From Rhizaria sp. SCN 62-66 (Eukaryota > Rhizaria, unplaced): DNA of 64,000 nucleotides. This document shows positions 19,391 to 30,422 of this stretch, piece after piece. The stretch covers positions 62,001 through 126,000 of the forward strand of contig MEDY01000015.1 of assembly GCA_001724265.1 (NCBI GenBank), written 5' to 3'. A program made the position numbers and the translations under genes. The number at the start of each line of letters is the position of its first letter. Within the stretch, counting starts at the first letter, position 1. Under the pieces are notes generated by a model. That model was given only the letters and a program-made list of their open reading frames with translations, was not told where the DNA came from and did not search any database.

Positions 19391-22300
19391 ATGAGCGCGT
19401 CTCGCACTCACGTTCATGGCTCTGGCCGCGGTCTCGCCCACCATATCCTTACTTTCGCGACGGCCGCGGTCACTCTCGCATCCGCCGCCTCTCCCCATCC
19501 AGCTGCAACAGCACCTCTGTCTACGACGCACAGTTCCAACGCCGCTGCATCTCATGTAGTTAGCCACGCCACTACTGCTTCGCACGCTGCCGTTTCCGCT
19601 GCGGCCCGCATCCCTCTTGCAGCCGCCGGCGACGATGATTTCGACGACTTCGACGTGTCCGCGCCCGGCAGGAGCAATCTGTGGTCCGTCGCTCCCTCCA
19701 GCACTGCCACCCGTGCAACCGTGACGACGCGCGGATTTTCCCTTGACGACATCGCCGGCGACGACAATAGCGCGGATGATGACGACGACACAGCTGCCGT
19801 TGAGCAGCCCGCTGAGGGCGAGAGCAAAATGATCTGGCGCGGCCGCGACGCCTTCACCAACACCAACGTCAACAAGCGTAAGCTGACTCTGAACGGCGGC
19901 GACGATGACGACGACGACGACGACGAAGACGATGATGGCGACGACGGCGATGATAGTGAGGCAGTAATCACCGCAAACCCGGCTGCCGCTGACTCTAACG
20001 ATGTCTCCGTTGAGTATAACGATGCCGATGCCGACAGTGATGGTGACCGGCCGACTCTGATGCGCCAGCCTGCGGTGCCGCCCGCGCTTTCGCGCGGCTG
20101 GGGCGCCCCCACAGTCATTGACACCGTCTCTAGCAGCCCTAACGATGATGACGGCGATGGCTTCTCCAACGACGGTCGCTTTGTTGCGGCCACAAATGAC
20201 GACGTGGACAACACAGTCGCTCTCGGCGGGACCCCCGACTTTGCCGACGACGACGCCGCCGCGACTGAGCCCACATTCACTTCCCTGTCACGCACTGACC
20301 GGATCCGAAGCCCCGACGCCGTGGCCGCCGCGGCCGACTCCGCGGCCCGGAGTGCGGTCGACTACAGCGACATCGCGGACCTGTGGGCAACGATCGCCAG
20401 CAGCGACAGCACAGACCGCAACAGCAACAGCAATAGTAACAGCAACAGTGACAGCAACACAAACGTGATCAGTAACGCCCATACTGTGACTGAGTCAAGT
20501 GTTTATGTGGACGCTAAGGAGAGCACTGATGTGGACTCTGACCGTGAGCTCACTCGCGAGCCTGAAGTTAAGCCGCCGGCTGTGATCGCTGAGTCTGATG
20601 ATGAAGTAACGCCTGCTGCTGAGGTTAAGCCCGCCGTGCTCACCGAAGTCAAGCCGCCGCCCTCTGGCGCTTTGGGTACTGATGACGACGACGTGGACGC
20701 GCTGGCTGCAGCGCTTGCCCGCGCCCACACAGACAACGCGGCGGATGCCGACGAGGCGTTTGATTTCGACAGCGTGACACCAGCAGCTCCGGTCATCACC
20801 ACCACACACACTGTGTCGACGGCGAATACTATTACTGACAAGGCTCTGGAGAACACTCATGTTCCCGGTGGTGATGGCGCAGGCAGTGCCCCCCAGTTCA
20901 CCGATGTCGCGTCCGTGCTGAGCGGGTACAGTGAGGCTGAGTTGCTGGCGCTTATCGGCGCCGCCGCCAAGGCTGACCACGACAACAACAACCAGAACAC
21001 TGTTCCCAATGTCCACGGTGACAAGAACTCTGCCAGTGCGTCTGCTATTGAGGCGTCCAGCGTTGAGACTTTGAGTAAGCATACTGAGACTGAGACTGAG
21101 ACGGAAGCTCAGACGAAGCCGGTGACTGTCTCCAATGACGTGTTTACTGACGCATTTCCGGCCACCCGTACTGCTGCAGACGTTGCCGACGTCACCACTC
21201 CAGCGACGAGTGACCGTGATCAGACCGAGAGCGTGCCCCCCAGTGACCGCGAGAATGACCGTGAGAGTGACCGTGAGTCGCTCTCCCAGGTGACCATCAG
21301 CCCCTCTGAGGTCGTCACCGGTCTGCGCGCTGCCGCGGCCGCTGAGGGTGCGCCGAGTCTGCGCATGCCGCCCGCAGAGGACGACATCATAGCTCATGCT
21401 AACGGTGTTTCTGACGCGAGCACGCCGAACACGGGCGCTCATGATGATGCTGAGACGAAGAAGGACACGAGCTCTGTTGCACACGCCCATGCTACCTCCG
21501 CTGGCGCTGCTACAGCTGGGTCCGAGTCTGATCTGAAGAGTGTCAAGGATGACAGAGCGGTTTTTTTGCCCCCCGGGCTCGGGCTCGACGGCCTCATCAC
21601 GGACATCGACACCCTCCTCGCCTCCCCCCACAACCCGTCCATCGACCCCGCTACTCTCGCCAACATCGACAAGAGCTCCGGCTCGACTGGGACTGGTCCT
21701 GCTGCTAATGACGGCGAGATCGAGTTCCTACCCGAGTCAGGCTCCTCTTCGAGCTCCGGCGCGGGCGCTGGCGCTGGCACTGGGACCAAGGGTAACGGTA
21801 AGGAGATGACTGTGGTCACCCCCGGTTTCGACTCTGTCGACACGGAAGGCCTCGTCGCCCCAGTCATCCTCGAGCCCGCTCCCGACGCGACGGCCGCAAC
21901 GACGGCCTCCGCCAGTGAGGACGCTGCTGCTGTTGCTGTTCTCGAGACCGGCGGTGCGACGGCGCCCGGCAGCGACCGTGACAGTGCCAACGCCGCTGGG
22001 GCGACGGACGCCGCTGGGGCCACGGCCACGGTCACGGTGGTCCGCGGCTTCGGCTCCACCCCGATCGACGATCTCACGGGGACGCGCGCCGCGCTCCAGG
22101 GCATCGATCCCGCCGCTGCCGCCGCCGCTGCCGCGGGCGCGGAGACCAAGTCCGTGGTGACGGTGGTGGCGAAGCTTCCGCCGCTGCCCGACGACATGGT
22201 CGTCGAGGGCGCAGTGCCTGCTGCCGCGGACAGCGGAACAGAGGGCACTGTGTTCAGCTCCGACAGCGCTGCCTACGCGGCCATGACCGGCTCGACCAGC

Positions 22301-25300
22301 CCTTCGCCGAGAGTGAACCCGTACGCTGAGATCGCCGACGCCGCCGCCAAGTCCAAGACCACCGCGGACGCCGGCGCTGGTGACGCTGACTCTGGCCGTC
22401 GTGGACCCGACTCTGCGGCCGTTAACGCGCCCCCTCATCATAGCAGTGACGGCGGCATTGTTGAGAGCAACGGTGGCAGTAATATTGACAGTGGGTCCAA
22501 GATGGAGTTCACTGAGGATCCCGTCGCAGTCACTGTGGGCGACACAGTTACTGCTCATGATGACAAGGAGTCAGAGACTGAGACTGCGCCTGACACCGTC
22601 TCTGAGCCTGCTGAGAAGCCCGACGACTCTAACGCTGACGCAGACACTAGCGCTGCCACTGCGACGGAGACTGCGACTGAGACTGAGACTGTCGGCGGGA
22701 CGGAAAGGACGCCGATTTCCTCTGAGGACATCTTGCCTGACCCTGTGACTGAGACGGATCCTACCCCGGAGCCCATCAACCCTCCGCAGCCGATGCCGGA
22801 TGTGACTGAGCCCCCGTCTGGCGTTAAGCCCGACCGATCCACCACGGAGACCGAGTCCGAGCCTCAGCCTGAACCTACGCCTGAGACTGAGACGGAGCCC
22901 GCTGTCCCCGAGTCCACGCCTGAGCCTGAGCCTGAGCCAGTCACTCCGACTCCGGAGCCTGAGCCCGCGTTCACTGGGCCTGAGCCTGTGCTTGAGCCAG
23001 TGGCCGAGCCTGAACCTGTTGTCGAGCCCATCACTCTCGCTCCCGTCAACCTCGGCGCCTCTGAGCCTGCTCCCGCGGTCCCCGAGCCGACCATGCCGAT
23101 CATCACACCGCCCCCCACTCCCACCACGCCCTCTGGCACCGGCACTACCACTGGCGCTGGCGCTGGCGCTGATGGGAATGGCAACACAGAGGTTGACCCC
23201 GCTACGGACACCGGCGTGGTCTCGACCGTCACCGCGACTCTGTCTAACTACACAGGGCCCAACGCGTCGCGCTTCCCGCTCATGCCGCTGCTGCTCGTCG
23301 CCGCGGCCGCCGCGCTGCTACTGCGGTTGTTGCGGTCACGCGGCGACAGTGACGGCGGCGGCGGCAGCGGCAGCGGCAACGGGTTCAGCTCGCTGTCGTC
23401 CGCTGACGGCGACGGCGACGGCGACGGTGACGGTGACAACGACCATGACGACACTGACATCGAGTCCCGCGGCTCGCTTGGCAACAACGGTAAGACTAAG
23501 AGTGGGTATGGCTACGTGGGCGCCACTGCTGCTGACGCGGACGACACTGACACCGGCCTCTCTCCCGTTGGCGCGCAATCTAAGGGTGCGTCGGCGTCTA
23601 AGGGTGGCGAGATCCAGCTCACAGTCATGAACTCGTCCTCTATCGCATCCCTCAAAACTCCTGCTAAGCCCGCGAATGCTGCCGCTGCTGCTGCTAACAG
23701 CGGTAACAACACCAACACACCGGGCTCTGCATCTGTCGCGCGCGCCGCAGCGCTCGGCCTCAAGCCCGTCTCCGCTGCCACCCGCGGCGCCGGTGCTAAT
23801 ATCAATGCCAGTGCTGCTGCAACCGCTGCGCCGCTGTTCTCGCTCGCTGCGCCTGTCGGCGACACAGTCTCGTTCCCCGGTCACACCGCCGCTGCGAAGC
23901 CCGCTGCCGCCGCCATGAACGCTGGCGGCGCGAATGCAGCGGCGGCAAACAGTGACGTGTGGGCATCGTGGGGCACTGCTGCGGCCGCCTCCGCGCCCGC
24001 CGCGGCGGCTGTTGCTGCACCGGCGTCGAATGCAACGGCCGCGAGTGGGTGGGACGACTGGGCGTCTGACTTGGCCGACGGCGACCCCGCTGAGACCCTC
24101 GGCAGTGGCACCGCGAACAACAACAGTGCGGCTGCTGCGGCTGCGTTGTTCTCGTTCCCTGCCCCGCCGAGCAGCAGCAACAACAACATTCATTTCGCTG
24201 CGACCAACATCGCAAACGGCAACCAGACTGCGAGCGCGCCGCTGAACATCTCGTTCCCGCTGCCAGCGCCCGCTGCGGCCGCCGCTGTGGGGTTTGATTT
24301 CCCGATCCTGACACCGTCGTCGTCCTCGCCGTCTGCTTCGTCACACGCTCCCGCTGCTCTTCGCAACGGCAACAACGCTGCGATTGCGGGCCATGTGTGG
24401 GGCGCTCCAAGCGCGAGTGCAAGTGCGGACCCGTGGGCTGTGTCCCCGCCTGCGCCCACGGCGACCACCGAGGCACACATGACCGCGGGTGCCGCGAATA
24501 CCAACGGTACCGGTGGTAGTACCAGTGCCTGGGGTGACTTCGACTTCGACATGAACATGAACAACAACACCGCCAACAGCAGCAACAGCGCGGCTCCAGT
24601 TGTCAGCAACACAGCTGTGCCGCAGCCGCATAAGCCCGAAGTGTCTGTGCCCGTCATCACCGCGACCGCGCCCTTTGCGGACGCGGAGGCCGACGCCGCG
24701 CTCGCAGCCGACTTCAGCTCCGCCTTTGCGTTCCCTTCCTCTCACGGCACCAATGTGGGCAGCGCGAACTCTGCGGTCGACGACGGCTTCGCTGCCGTCA
24801 CGACCGCGCCGGCTGCCGATCTCATGCCTGCGAACCAGATCAACAACGCCAGCAGCAGTCATGACCCCTTTGCGATGGCGTTCAACCCCTTCGACACGCA
24901 TGTCAGCTCATCGACTCCCGCCACTGCCGCGAATACCAAGCCCGCTCCTGCACCTGTAGCCATCCCGGCCCCCAAGACGGTCCCCGCTCCTGTCGCAGTC
25001 GCTGCTGCGGCGCCCGTGGCCCTCAGCACCAGCGCCAGCGGCAGCAGCCCTGACAGCACCGACACGGGCGCTCACAGCCCCGTTCCTGCCGCTGGTCTCT
25101 CCGTCTCCGCTGCGGATTTTGCTGCGCAACAGGCGGTGAACAACAACGGAGCGCCTCGCACGATGAGCAGCGCCAGCGTCGTTGGCTCTGGCAGTGGCTT
25201 CAGTCATTTCACGCCGGTCAGCTCTACGCACTCACCGTTTCCCGCCGAAAACCACTCGAGCAACAACGCTGCCGCCGGCGCCGGCGCCGCCACCGCGTTC

Positions 25301-25657
25301 ACCGGCGCGTCCGGCTCTAGCGGCTCTGGCAACGGCGCTGGCTCCAGTGCGCACGCGCACTTAACGCAACATGCGTTAAGTAACGTGAACAGCGGTGTCG
25401 GCGCTGCGCAGGTGCCCGCGCTTACCGTCTCGCACTCTGCTTCGGCCCACCTGCCCGCCCCCACGCCCGCGCCCGCTGCGGCAGCGGTTGCTCCTGTTCC
25501 TGTACCGACTGCGGCGGCAACGGCGGCGGCGGCGAGCGCGAGTGCAAGCAGCGCGTTTGAGGCGGAGCTGGCGTGGAGCGATGACGACGAGCTGGACGCG
25601 CGCACGGCGGCGGCCATCCAGAAGGGACAACAGCTTGGTGGCGGTGGCGCTCAGTAA
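19391..25657 (+). CDS. Large single-pass membrane protein with endocytic-type cytoplasmic tail
   Basis: Intronless, 2,088 residues from the first ATG. The N-terminus looks like a signal peptide: basic and His-rich start, then ILTFATAAVTLASAAS near residues 20-36. The ectodomain (about 37-1294) is acidic and disordered, with an Asp/Glu run near residues 170-195, Ser/Asn repeats and a Glu-Pro-rich stalk near 1160-1220. NYT and NAS glycosylation sequons lie just before one clear transmembrane segment (1295-1315, FPLMPLLLVAAAAALLL) followed by LRSRGD. The 770-residue tail carries DPF (1825), NPF (1832), DPW (1680) and repeated WxxW/WxxF-like motifs (WASWG, WDDWAS, WGDFDFD). Such motifs recruit AP-2, EH-domain and related clathrin adaptors. 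A surface or endolysosomal receptor-like protein is inferred. No homologous family was recognised. Confidence 0.75.
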   Translation: MSASRTHVHGSGRGLAHHILTFATAAVTLASAASPHPAATAPLSTTHSSNAAASHVVSHATTASHAAVSAAARIPLAAAGDDDFDDFDVSAPGRSNLWSVAPSSTATRATVTTRGFSLDDIAGDDNSADDDDDTAAVEQPAEGESKMIWRGRDAFTNTNVNKRKLTLNGGDDDDDDDDEDDDGDDGDDSEAVITANPAAADSNDVSVEYNDADADSDGDRPTLMRQPAVPPALSRGWGAPTVIDTVSSSPNDDDGDGFSNDGRFVAATNDDVDNTVALGGTPDFADDDAAATEPTFTSLSRTDRIRSPDAVAAAADSAARSAVDYSDIADLWATIASSDSTDRNSNSNSNSNSDSNTNVISNAHTVTESSVYVDAKESTDVDSDRELTREPEVKPPAVIAESDDEVTPAAEVKPAVLTEVKPPPSGALGTDDDDVDALAAALARAHTDNAADADEAFDFDSVTPAAPVITTTHTVSTANTITDKALENTHVPGGDGAGSAPQFTDVASVLSGYSEAELLALIGAAAKADHDNNNQNTVPNVHGDKNSASASAIEASSVETLSKHTETETETEAQTKPVTVSNDVFTDAFPATRTAADVADVTTPATSDRDQTESVPPSDRENDRESDRESLSQVTISPSEVVTGLRAAAAAEGAPSLRMPPAEDDIIAHANGVSDASTPNTGAHDDAETKKDTSSVAHAHATSAGAATAGSESDLKSVKDDRAVFLPPGLGLDGLITDIDTLLASPHNPSIDPATLANIDKSSGSTGTGPAANDGEIEFLPESGSSSSSGAGAGAGTGTKGNGKEMTVVTPGFDSVDTEGLVAPVILEPAPDATAATTASASEDAAAVAVLETGGATAPGSDRDSANAAGATDAAGATATVTVVRGFGSTPIDDLTGTRAALQGIDPAAAAAAAAGAETKSVVTVVAKLPPLPDDMVVEGAVPAAADSGTEGTVFSSDSAAYAAMTGSTSPSPRVNPYAEIADAAAKSKTTADAGAGDADSGRRGPDSAAVNAPPHHSSDGGIVESNGGSNIDSGSKMEFTEDPVAVTVGDTVTAHDDKESETETAPDTVSEPAEKPDDSNADADTSAATATETATETETVGGTERTPISSEDILPDPVTETDPTPEPINPPQPMPDVTEPPSGVKPDRSTTETESEPQPEPTPETETEPAVPESTPEPEPEPVTPTPEPEPAFTGPEPVLEPVAEPEPVVEPITLAPVNLGASEPAPAVPEPTMPIITPPPTPTTPSGTGTTTGAGAGADGNGNTEVDPATDTGVVSTVTATLSNYTGPNASRFPLMPLLLVAAAAALLLRLLRSRGDSDGGGGSGSGNGFSSLSSADGDGDGDGDGDNDHDDTDIESRGSLGNNGKTKSGYGYVGATAADADDTDTGLSPVGAQSKGASASKGGEIQLTVMNSSSIASLKTPAKPANAAAAAANSGNNTNTPGSASVARAAALGLKPVSAATRGAGANINASAAATAAPLFSLAAPVGDTVSFPGHTAAAKPAAAAMNAGGANAAAANSDVWASWGTAAAASAPAAAAVAAPASNATAASGWDDWASDLADGDPAETLGSGTANNNSAAAAAALFSFPAPPSSSNNNIHFAATNIANGNQTASAPLNISFPLPAPAAAAAVGFDFPILTPSSSSPSASSHAPAALRNGNNAAIAGHVWGAPSASASADPWAVSPPAPTATTEAHMTAGAANTNGTGGSTSAWGDFDFDMNMNNNTANSSNSAAPVVSNTAVPQPHKPEVSVPVITATAPFADAEADAALAADFSSAFAFPSSHGTNVGSANSAVDDGFAAVTTAPAADLMPANQINNASSSHDPFAMAFNPFDTHVSSSTPATAANTKPAPAPVAIPAPKTVPAPVAVAAAAPVALSTSASGSSPDSTDTGAHSPVPAAGLSVSAADFAAQQAVNNNGAPRTMSSASVVGSGSGFSHFTPVSSTHSPFPAENHSSNNAAAGAGAATAFTGASGSSGSGNGAGSSAHAHLTQHALSNVNSGVGAAQVPALTVSHSASAHLPAPTPAPAAAAVAPVPVPTAAATAAAASASASSAFEAELAWSDDDELDARTAAAIQKGQQLGGGGAQ
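19899..19962 (+). repeat. Acidic Asp/Glu codon tract
   Basis: GAC/GAT-rich tract encoding a run of Asp with a few Glu and Gly in the ectodomain of the large membrane protein. It is a possible Ca2+-binding or bulk-acidic segment. Confidence 0.7.
22860..23040 (+). repeat. Glu-Pro stalk repeat
   Basis: Degenerate repeats of GAGCCTGAGCCT-type units encode Glu-Pro-rich segments shortly before the transmembrane helix. They resemble extended, rigid stalks found in cell-surface proteins. Confidence 0.7.
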
Positions 25658-26477
25658 GTTTTATCTGGATCAAAGCGATGAGGTGTGTTTAAGTGACCCT
25701 CTTTTTCTTGCCTCGCTTGTGTTTTTGTCCGTAATTCTCATTTGAAAGTTATATAGTTTTGCACTTGAAGTATTCTCATGCAGTGTTCTCAGATTTAATT
25801 CATATCTCAACGTATCAATACACCTTTTATTTCTTTAAGACACTTTCTGCAGTTAGTATTGTTTGTGAAGTTTGACGAAGTTATCATTTTAAAGTCGTGT
25901 AGTTGTGTCAGATTAGGATGAATTACCTCACAGTCATATTAGTGATAATCAAGATGATGCAATGCGTAAACCTCATGCTGCCGTGTTTTTAGAATCACCC
26001 CCAAGAAGTTACTAAGGTTAAGCTGGCGGTGTTTGCTCAAGAGTGACCCTTGTGACCTGATTTTCGCTCTCACTTCGCTCGTCTTCCAATACCTTATATG
26101 GCTCGTTATAGATGTTCGCTTGTTCAATTGCGCGCAATTTCTATTTTCCAATACGAATCACATTATACGAGGATTTGTTGCTTGAATTTAATATGGGCGA
26201 TCTGTATTATGGACAGCAGTAAGGCTGTTTATAGTATTGGAAATCGGGCTAGTATAATTTGTTTTGGCATTCCTATTGATTTGATCGATCGTCATACAAA
26301 GTTGCATCCGTTATTATTTGTTGTTCTGGCTTATTAATACGCAGCTTCTTTTAGTTTTTCTAATAAAAATGACTTACTTACTCAAAAACCAGAGTGACGG
26401 CGCACATCTTACTGTGACTTACTAGGTGCGCCATTCACGTGCTAGCAGCAGCACACTGTTGGTCAAACTTAATTTGT
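25658..26477. other. Convergent spacer (large membrane protein / small membrane protein)
   Basis: About 820 AT-rich bases between converging genes. Only short ORFs without coding character are present. An AATAAA-containing stretch lies near 26362. Nothing else was recognised. Confidence 0.6.
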
Positions 26478-27879
26478 TCACTCATTCACAGCAACAGACT
26501 CATTGTGCGTGTGCGCAGCGGCCGCGGACTCGACCCTCACGGCCACCGCGGCCGCCACGGCCAGCGCGTTGGACAGCGCGAACCAGCCGATCGTCTCGGT
26601 CACCAGCGTCGCGACAAAGCCGGCGAAGGGGACGAGGACCAGGAACGTCTCAGCGCCGGCACAGACACCACAACTCACACCGTTGCTGCCGCCGCTGCTG
26701 CAGATGCCGCTCGTCTCATCCTTCGCGGCGGCACTAGAAGCGGTGGTGGAGGCGGGAGCAGGGGCGTGAGCAGAGGGGCGGGAGTCGCTGTCACTGCGGC
26801 CGCGGGCGCCGCGCCTGCCGCGGCCGCTCGCGCCAGAAACAGCCGCTGCATTAGCAGAGTCAGAAGAGTGGCTGCTCGCGCTAGAGCGGATCGAGGCCTT
26901 GAGGAGGCTGTTAGCGCTCCAGACCGAGGCGGCGACGAGCGAGGCCATGACTACGACGGGGGCGACGACGGCCAGAGAGTGTACCCTGCCCGCGGCGGCG
27001 CCGATGAGGAAGCAGGCACCCGCGCCGATCGTGGTCACGGCCGCCGTGGTGACCAGGGAGCGGAAGAGGCGGGCGCGCTCGCGGACGCCCGCGGCCGTCA
27101 GTGCGGCCGACGTGGGCTGCGGCGGGGACTGGGGCGCAGCGGTGGCTGCAGTCAGAGTCGAGGAAAGGTCCTTGAGCTCGGCGGCGGCCGAGGCGTTGTT
27201 GCTGATGCCGGCGGGCGCAGAGATGGTAGGGGGAGCAACCGTGAGCACGAGCGCGGTGGCCTCGGAAGACTCGGGCTCGTCGACCGCAGTGACTACGGTT
27301 TCAGCAGAGGAGTCACTTAAAGCGATGGAGATCTTGGAGGGCTGGGAGTCGAGCAGCAGCACAATCGAGATCAGGCCAGCTGCAACAATAAGGCTGAAAT
27401 GTAACGCAACAAAACATGGTTGAAGTGTAAGTTAGGTAAGCTTTGATGGTCAGAAAGTGCGTGATATCTTCAGTAAAGTGAGAGGTGGGGGAGACATCAT
27501 GTGATGTGGGGAAGGAACGTACACGCCAACTTGCTCGAACGAAAAGCCCGGCGCAACAAGGTTAAACACGGTGAGCGCGCTGGCAATGCCGCCAACTGCG
27601 GCGACGCGCGCGACGGGAGCCTGGGCAGCGAGTGCTGCGAGAGGGGCCCACTCGAAGCGCGTAGGGGTCTTGGGACGACTGAAAAAGGTCGACAGCATAT
27701 CAAGCACACTAAAGGCTGAAAAAAAGAGAGATATAGGGAATAAACAAGGTAAAGGATTACGTGAATAATTTTACATAATATAGCGAAACGACATGCATAT
27801 CGAAGGGCGGGACACGATAGTATTTCATGTTTTGTAAAGTGAGAAGGAGAGTCTCACTTGACCGGATGAGAGGAGGCAT
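26478..27879 (-). CDS. Multi-pass membrane protein, family not recognised
   Basis: Three exons (27858-27879, 27523-27715, 26478-27393) join in phase to 376 residues. The first coding exon is only 22 bases (MPPLIRS plus one base), with donor GTGAGA, the only GTGAGA among the supported introns. Hydrophobic segments are VARVAAVGGIASALTVF, GVLIVAAGLISIVLLL (formed across intron 2), LVTTAAVTTIGAGACFLIGA, LAVVAPVVVMASLVAA and a C-terminal pair TFLVLVPFAGFVATL and GWFALSNALAVAAAV. These suggest five or six transmembrane helices. A charged Ser/Arg-rich loop lies before the last pair. No motif identifies a transporter or enzyme. The membrane call is firm; function is unknown. Confidence 0.65.
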
Positions 27880-28221
27880 ATCAACAGCTGCAAAGCAGTG
27901 TTAGTGTCCCCGAATGAAGCCTCAAATTTAATAAAATACACAACAAGTTCAATATATCACGCTGATCATTATATATGTACTCTTTACGGCCTCTGTCAAG
28001 TACTGTGCTGAGTATTGCAAAGTCATTCGCGTCATCGTCACGTGTCTCCTTTTGGCCCTTACGCGAATGCGTTTGTGGTTGTAGGGAGAGTACAGCGGAT
28101 ATGAAGTTAAAAAGTTAACTTCTCCTGACGTACGTTTTGCTTCAGATAGTTCACTGGTAGCTCTAGTTAAATAATTGGGTATAACCGAAACATAGCGCAC
28201 ATCTGCACGGTATTTAGACCT
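27880..28221. other. Spacer between two minus-strand genes
   Basis: AT-rich 342 bases holding the 3' flank of the methyltransferase and the promoter of the small membrane protein. It contains AACCGA at 28183-28188 followed by ATAGCGCACATCT at 28192-28204, shared with the U2AF upstream region. Confidence 0.5.
28192..28204. promoter_or_regulatory. Shared intergenic motif, copy 1
   Basis: ATAGCGCACATCT preceded closely by AACCGA. An identical 13-mer, also preceded by AACCGA, lies at 48526-48538. Both copies sit 310-365 bases upstream of minus-strand start codons and in the same orientation, so a promoter element is possible. Confidence 0.25.
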
Positions 28222-30109
28222 TTAGACCCTGGGCACTGCGAGCACTGTCATGACAGGATACGACACCGCAATCTCCGTCTCAAGCGAGCCATAGATCCGC
28301 ACTAGTCCTTCCCTCACTGTGTCCATCGGGTCTGCGATCTCCCCGCGCGCGGCCGCGGCGCCGTTGCGCGCCTGCCACGTGGAGTAGGCTGACCAGGAGC
28401 CCAGGTACGTAAGGAAGGCCGAGACGGGCATGCGACGCTTGATCGCGAAGTCGGCCTCGAGCGGCATCACCGTGGTGCGGGGGTCCGACAGAGCGGCGGC
28501 GCCGCAGCGGTGCGTCGAGGCCCACGAAGGCTCGGCCTGCAGAAAGCGGCGCGCACTGGGCAAAGTGAACAAGATGACCCAGGAGCGAGAGGAGAGGTAA
28601 AGGTGAGTACGTTAATGGACAAGCAAGTGCATACGCTTCGTACTCAAGTGGGATAAGCAAACCAAATTTCAATATAATTGTTGGTCCCACCACTATTGAA
28701 AGGACTAACTATGAATTTCTGATAATGAGTAAATTTGGTTGTCATATAGCACGATTTGTTATGACTCTGACGACGTACATCCACTTTTCATGGTCGACGG
28801 CAGCGAAGATGGCATCGTAGCGGTCGTTGACCAGTTCGCGGCGCGGAGACCAGTAGCCGTGCAGCGCGGTGCGGGAGAACCAGACGTTGACCTACAAAAA
28901 CATGATCAATCGGCAAAAGGTAGTGATGGGAGAAGTCCGTGAGATTTATCGATGAGAAACGGCGGAGGAGGGAGGATGAGAGTACATTGGGAGCTGCAGT
29001 TTTGCGTATAAACAGACAGAACGTACCAGCTTGGTGGCTTCGTCAGAGTCATCCAGAGTCGGGTCATCGTACCCCACGATGGCCAACATGCCGGGCTTCT
29101 GTGCCCCATCCCCCTTGAGCACAGTCGCGATCTCAGCGAACGCACGGGGGAACTCGAACCAGTGGAACGCCTGCGCCACGGTCACAAGCCCCACGCGTCC
29201 CTGGCGGCCTAATTTCAAGTCGCCCTGCTCGGCGGCAGAGGCAGCAGCGGGGAAGCCGAGGGCCGTCGCAGTGGCGTCGGGTAGGGACGCGAGGAAAGTG
29301 GAGACTAGCGCTGGCGTGCTGTCTACTTCGCCAACGGCGTAGGTCGTCGAGTCGGACTGGGGAGCGTGGTCAATTTGCGTCTATATGCGGATTAATATCA
29401 ACAAAACAAATGTAAAAGTGGTCAAATAAAGCTTTGTTATTGAAAGTTGATATGATCGTCAGCAGTACAAGTGTGAACGTTGAAAACTTGAAGGGTGAAA
29501 TGTACCTTGGAGGGATCAAAGCCAAAAACGTGCTTGGCGTTAACAGGCGGTTGTGTCAACATCGCAGTGAGCTGACCGGAGCCGCACGCGATGTCAACCG
29601 CGAGACCAAGCTCAGGAGCAGCGTTGGCACTGTCTGCGTTGTCGCTACTGCTGTCGGTCGCAGCGGCGGGAGCGACTGTGCTCGAAACAAACTCGAACTC
29701 GGACAGAGACGGGGCGGCGGCGAGCGCGGCAAGGTTGTTGGCGAGGAAGTTGAGAACTGCGGGTGGGTACGTAGGACTGCGAAGGGTTTGTTAAGCAAGG
29801 TATTCGGTCACCGATAAGAGTGAAAAGAGAGTGAGACGGAAGCAGTTGTAACACCGAAGGTGTGTTTCATATGTGAATATCAATCGCGCAGAAATAAAAA
29901 TCTGGTAGATATCCGTACCGGGCCTTGGCGTAGTTCTCAATCTGGCTGTTGTTCGTAAACAATGTCTTGAATCCGGGCTGGGCAGCAGCCGCAGTGGCGT
30001 CGGCAGATGAAGAGCTCATCAAACGAAGGGATCTACCAAGAACGAGTGCAGTACGCGATATAACGCGAGTCCGAGAAGTTCGGTTTAAGAATAGAAGGTG
30101 CGACAGCAT
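28222..30109 (-). CDS. SAM-dependent methyltransferase, Crg1/Tmt1 type
   Basis: Five exons (29919-30109, 29506-29776, 29027-29380, 28779-28891, 28222-28555) join in phase to 420 residues. The class I methyltransferase motif I reads LAVDIACGSGQLT near residue 120. Later motifs include TVAQAFHWFEFPRAFAE, GYDDPTLDDSD, HGYWSPRRELVNDRYDAIF and FLTYLGSWSAYSTWQ. This order is typical of the yeast Crg1/Tmt1-like group of small-molecule carboxyl methyltransferases. The first 30 residues are Arg/Leu-rich without acidic residues and could be a mitochondrial presequence; an internal Met at about residue 31 is an alternative start. The substrate cannot be told from sequence. It shares a 313-base divergent promoter with the Oms1-like methyltransferase. 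Confidence 0.85.
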
Positions 30110-30422
30110 GTTATTTACGGTTAGCAGGAATTTATGCAGCGTGACGATGGGGATACATCATATCAACACGAGATTTATCGTACACCCAAAGCTCGTCGCC
30201 CGACGAGCCCCGTCAAATCTACGTTTGTGGCCAAACTTCCCTGGCGACGTTTTCTCGGAATTTCACTCTTGGATGGAGTGCTCTTATTTTAATATAATCA
30301 TTATCTGATGATTTAATGTATTCTACTTTTGTTATGCGACGATGTGACGATAAATACCCCACGAACCACCATCATCTCTACATGCCACATGCTTGCCCTG
30401 CTGATTGCCTCAGAGCCCCGCG
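30110..30422. other. Divergent promoter spacer between two methyltransferase genes
   Basis: 313-base bidirectional promoter. The central feature is the perfect inverted repeat at 30191-30208. A CCTCAG acceptor-like site lies nine bases before the Oms1-like ATG. No coding exon was seen. Confidence 0.55.
30191..30208. promoter_or_regulatory. Perfect 8-bp inverted repeat, candidate factor-binding site
   Basis: GCTCGTCG, a two-base CC spacer, then CGACGAGC. The half-site CGACGAGCC recurs in the next divergent promoter at 34738-34746, with a near-complementary GGGTCGTCG at 34770-34778. Such symmetry fits a dimeric DNA-binding protein; function is inferred. Confidence 0.4.

Noticed and set aside
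19014-19394. 126-codon open frame before the large membrane protein
   Set aside because: AT-rich, no coding-style codon use, no initiation context; likely promoter and leader.
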